Origin: Lentzea albidocapillata
GTDB lineage: Bacteria; Actinomycetota; Actinomycetes; Mycobacteriales; Pseudonocardiaceae
Length of the DNA stretch: 64,000 bases
Reading direction: 5' to 3'
Assembly (NCBI RefSeq): GCF_000719115.1
Contig: NZ_JOEA01000022.1
Coordinates: forward strand, 172,784 to 236,783
The notes below the pieces were generated by a model that made no database searches, was not told the DNA's origin, and saw only the letters and a list, made by a program, of their open reading frames with translations. The position numbers and the translations under genes were made by a program. Below are positions 62,162 to 64,000 of this stretch, in pieces; the stretch's first letter is position 1, and every line of letters begins with the position of its first letter.

Positions 62162-62934
62162 GCCAGCCGTGCCAGTTCGACCGGGTCGTGGGCGCAGAAC
62201 ACCTCGGCTTCGCCACTCGCCTTGAGCTCCCTGAGGCGTTCCACATTGGACAGACGCTGCTCGCGGATCGTCTCGGTCTGCTTGGCGGTGAGCTTGAGCG
62301 CGAAGATGTTGCTCGGCGGCGTCTCGACCTCGCCGCGGTAGAAGTACGCGTCGCCGGCGTGCAGCAGCCAGCCGTCGTCCGACTTCACCGCGATGCCCGT
62401 GTGGCCGCGGGTGTGGCCGATCAACGGCACCATCAGCACCTCTTCCGGCAGGCCGGCGATGTTCCTGACGGCCTGGAACCCGAACCAGTCCTCGCCCTCG
62501 GCCTTGTGCGTCTCGAACTTGACGCCGTCCCTCTGCGCCTTCGGGTACCGCGCCCGCTCCTTGGTGCTGCGCGCGTTGGTCGCGGCTTCCAGCTCGGTGT
62601 CCAGCACGTGCACGGTGGCCTTGGGGAAGTCACGCAGCCCGCCCGCATGGTCGAGGTCGAGGTGGGTGAGCAGGATGTGCTTCACGTCGTCGGCCGTGTA
62701 ACCGCGCTTCTCGACGTGGCTGATCGCCGTCTCGGTGATGTCGAGCGCCGGCCTGAGCAGCTTGCGGCTCAGACCGTCGATCGTCGCCTTCGGGTTGGTC
62801 ACCTCGTTCGTGCCGAAGCCGGTGTCGACCAGCACCAGGCCCTGGTCGGTCTCGATCAGCAGGCAGTGGGCCACGAGCCCGCCCGCGACCAGGGGAGGCC
62901 GGAACGTGGCGCAGTTGAGGTGATGAACCTTCAT
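62158..62934 (-). CDS. Metallo-beta-lactamase-fold hydrolase (AHL-lactonase-like)
   Basis: A 258-residue MBL-fold enzyme from ATG 62934 (GGAAGGAT before it). The zinc motif HLDLDHAGG (HxDxDH), an upstream LVDTGFG, GHTRGHTGIAV and a later LLHAGDAYFYRG complete the set of metal ligands. The HxDxDH form and size resemble lactonases such as AiiA-group proteins, but the substrate is unknown. It heads a two-gene reverse unit with the ATPase. Confidence 0.87.
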   Translation of the reverse strand: MKVHHLNCATFRPPLVAGGLVAHCLLIETDQGLVLVDTGFGTNEVTNPKATIDGLSRKLLRPALDITETAISHVEKRGYTADDVKHILLTHLDLDHAGGLRDFPKATVHVLDTELEAATNARSTKERARYPKAQRDGVKFETHKAEGEDWFGFQAVRNIAGLPEEVLMVPLIGHTRGHTGIAVKSDDGWLLHAGDAYFYRGEVETPPSNIFALKLTAKQTETIREQRLSNVERLRELKASGEAEVFCAHDPVELARLA

Positions 62935-62972
62935 GGGCAAATCCTTCCGCTGGCCCCGTAGGCTTCAGCCTC

Positions 62973-63860
62973 ATGTTGGGGATCTCGTACGAGGGTGCCA
63001 CCGCCGTGATCACGACTGTAGGCGCGGGGCTGCGGTCTTTCGAGGTGGACGGCGTTCCGTACGTGGAGACATTCGGCGCCGACGAGAAACCCCCGATGAG
63101 CGCCGGGGCCGTGCTCGTGCCGTGGCCCAACCGGACCGCCGGTGCGTCTTGGATGCTGGACGGGGTTGTGCAGCAGCTCGAGGTCACCGAGCCCTCGCGT
63201 GGAAACGCTATCCACGGGCTTGTGCGACGTCGTCCCTGGGCCGTGTTGGAGCACACCGGGTCGTTGGTGTCGTTGGTTGCGACCATCGAACCTCAGCCTG
63301 GGTGGCCTGCTGCTTTGCGCGTCACGGTGTCCTATGCGCTGGACGAAAACGGGCTGACTGTTACGCATGGGGTCAAGAACATCGGGAACGTTGCTACGCC
63401 GTTCGGTGTTGGTACGCATCCGTATCCGCGGGCTGGGAATGCTTCTACCGATTCGTGCACTTTGACGTTGGCCGCTACCACTGTTCTGCCGTTGGACACT
63501 GAGCGGATGGTGCCTTCTGGGGCGGCCGTTCCTGTGGAGGGGACGTCGTACGACTTCCGGGGTGGGCGGGGGCTGGGCGGGGTTCGGTTGGACACTCCGT
63601 TCGGCGGGTGCGAGCCCTCTGGGGACGGGTTGATCCATCACTCGCTGGTTGCGGAGGGTGGTGGGGTCGAGGTGTGGGCTGATCCGGCGTTTTCTTGGGT
63701 TCAGGTTTATACGCCTGAGTCCTATCCGGATCGGGGGCGGGCGGTTGCCATTGAGCCGATGACCTGTCCGCCGGATGCTTTGAATTCTGGGGTTGATTTG
63801 ATCTGGGTTTCTCCTGGGGAGTCCTGGGGGGCTCGGTGGGGGATTCGGCCGTTGGGCTGA
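62973..63860 (+). CDS. Aldose 1-epimerase family protein
   Basis: A 295-residue beta-sandwich protein of the GalM/YeaD class: SAGAVLVPWPNRTAGASWMLDGV, GNAIHGLVRRRPWAVLEHTGS, NVATPFGVGTHPYPRAG and a late FSWVQVYTPESYPDRGRAVAIEPMTCPPDALNSG. The catalytic His in HGLVR, His in THPY and the Glu in AIEPMT are present. It interconverts sugar anomers. Codons become T- and G-ending in the second half, before repeat copy C. ATG 62973 is divergent from the MBL hydrolase. Confidence 0.9.
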   Translation: MLGISYEGATAVITTVGAGLRSFEVDGVPYVETFGADEKPPMSAGAVLVPWPNRTAGASWMLDGVVQQLEVTEPSRGNAIHGLVRRRPWAVLEHTGSLVSLVATIEPQPGWPAALRVTVSYALDENGLTVTHGVKNIGNVATPFGVGTHPYPRAGNASTDSCTLTLAATTVLPLDTERMVPSGAAVPVEGTSYDFRGGRGLGGVRLDTPFGGCEPSGDGLIHHSLVAEGGGVEVWADPAFSWVQVYTPESYPDRGRAVAIEPMTCPPDALNSGVDLIWVSPGESWGARWGIRPLG

Positions 63861-63875
63861 GCGCTGGCTGTTGTG

Positions 63876-64000
63876 GGTGGTCGCCTTGCGGGGCACGACG
63901 CGACCGGGCGGGTGGTCACCTTTGCGGGCCGCGACCGGGCGGGTGGTCGCCTTGCGGGCGGCGAGCTTGCGGTTGCGTGCTTCCCCTGGGGGCGCTGCCC
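63876..64000 (+). repeat. Interspersed repeat copy C: three 12-mer units, cut by the window end
   Basis: Units at 63879-63890, 63914-63926 (GGTCACCTTTGCG, one base longer) and 63945-63956. Two of them carry a GCGACCGGGCGGGTG lead about 31 bases apart. The first hairpin block begins at 63973 and is cut off at 64000. Bases 63931-64000 match 55588-55657 with one difference. Confidence 0.85.

Overview
The window is high-GC actinobacterial DNA, dense with genes that use GTG/ATG starts and four-base ATGA/GTGA overlaps. The gene content (a secreted LysM resuscitation-promoting factor, SepH, DUF2530, DUF2537, DUF2771, DUF3027 and YccF proteins, a fused urease gamma/beta subunit, a mycobacterial-type SerC) points to the Mycobacteriales/Pseudonocardiales branch, most likely a Pseudonocardiaceae such as Lentzea, Saccharothrix or Actinosynnema. 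The genus is inference. No rRNA, tRNA, CRISPR, prophage, transposase or biosynthetic megagene was recognised.

Layout. 0-6.8 kb: the end of a malic enzyme, then a molybdopterin locus (moaC-mog-moaE forward, moaD-moaA reverse) around a reverse rpf gene. The rpf leader holds a perfect CRP-type palindrome and a probable c-di-AMP riboswitch, and a STAND/TPR regulator sits between rpf and moaD. 6.8-13.7 kb: MarR, a HAD phosphatase, a divergent pair of DNA-binding proteins around a 9-bp inverted repeat (one an XRE protein with a Nudix-like half), an HD hydrolase, a PPP phosphatase and an acyl-CoA synthetase. 13.2-19.4 kb: small housekeeping genes, the manganese transporter mntH behind a 12-bp inverted repeat, TetR/HAD, a cold-shock protein and a second HD hydrolase. 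19.4-27.5 kb: a lipoprotein-MFS-glutaminyl cyclase operon, DUF3027 with a sacsin-type ATPase, and an MFS/MarR pair. 27.5-36.4 kb: purine permease, a toxin-antitoxin pair, fetB, an orphan IdeR box with a terminator, superoxide dismutase, an ABC-F protein, a GCS2 ligase and a TrmH methylase. 36.4-43.8 kb: membrane proteins, a heterodimeric ABC exporter and sepH. 43.8-49.1 kb: a two-component system facing a lipoprotein/MacAB-like efflux operon. 49.1-55.5 kb: serC, a urease operon (ureAB-C-F-G-D, no ureE) and pdxH. 55.5-64 kb: asnB, an exporter behind an iron-box-like dyad, a lipoprotein, an APC permease, an ATPase/metallo-hydrolase pair and an aldose epimerase.

How it fits together. Molybdopterin synthesis, cell-wall resuscitation and cell division (SepH) form a backbone whose order resembles, from memory, the Rv0864-Rv0884c region of Mycobacterium tuberculosis, with accessory genes inserted. 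Metal and oxidative homeostasis recurs: mntH and sodA share a TTGC-N9-GCAA operator, and IdeR-like boxes lie after fetB and before an exporter. The most unusual structure is an intergenic repeat family (GGTCGCCTTGCG units, in three places joined to a 64-bp double hairpin) that always reads on the + strand and sits in or next to patches where the + strand is unusually rich in T. One copy appears to have removed the stop codon of an MFS transporter gene.
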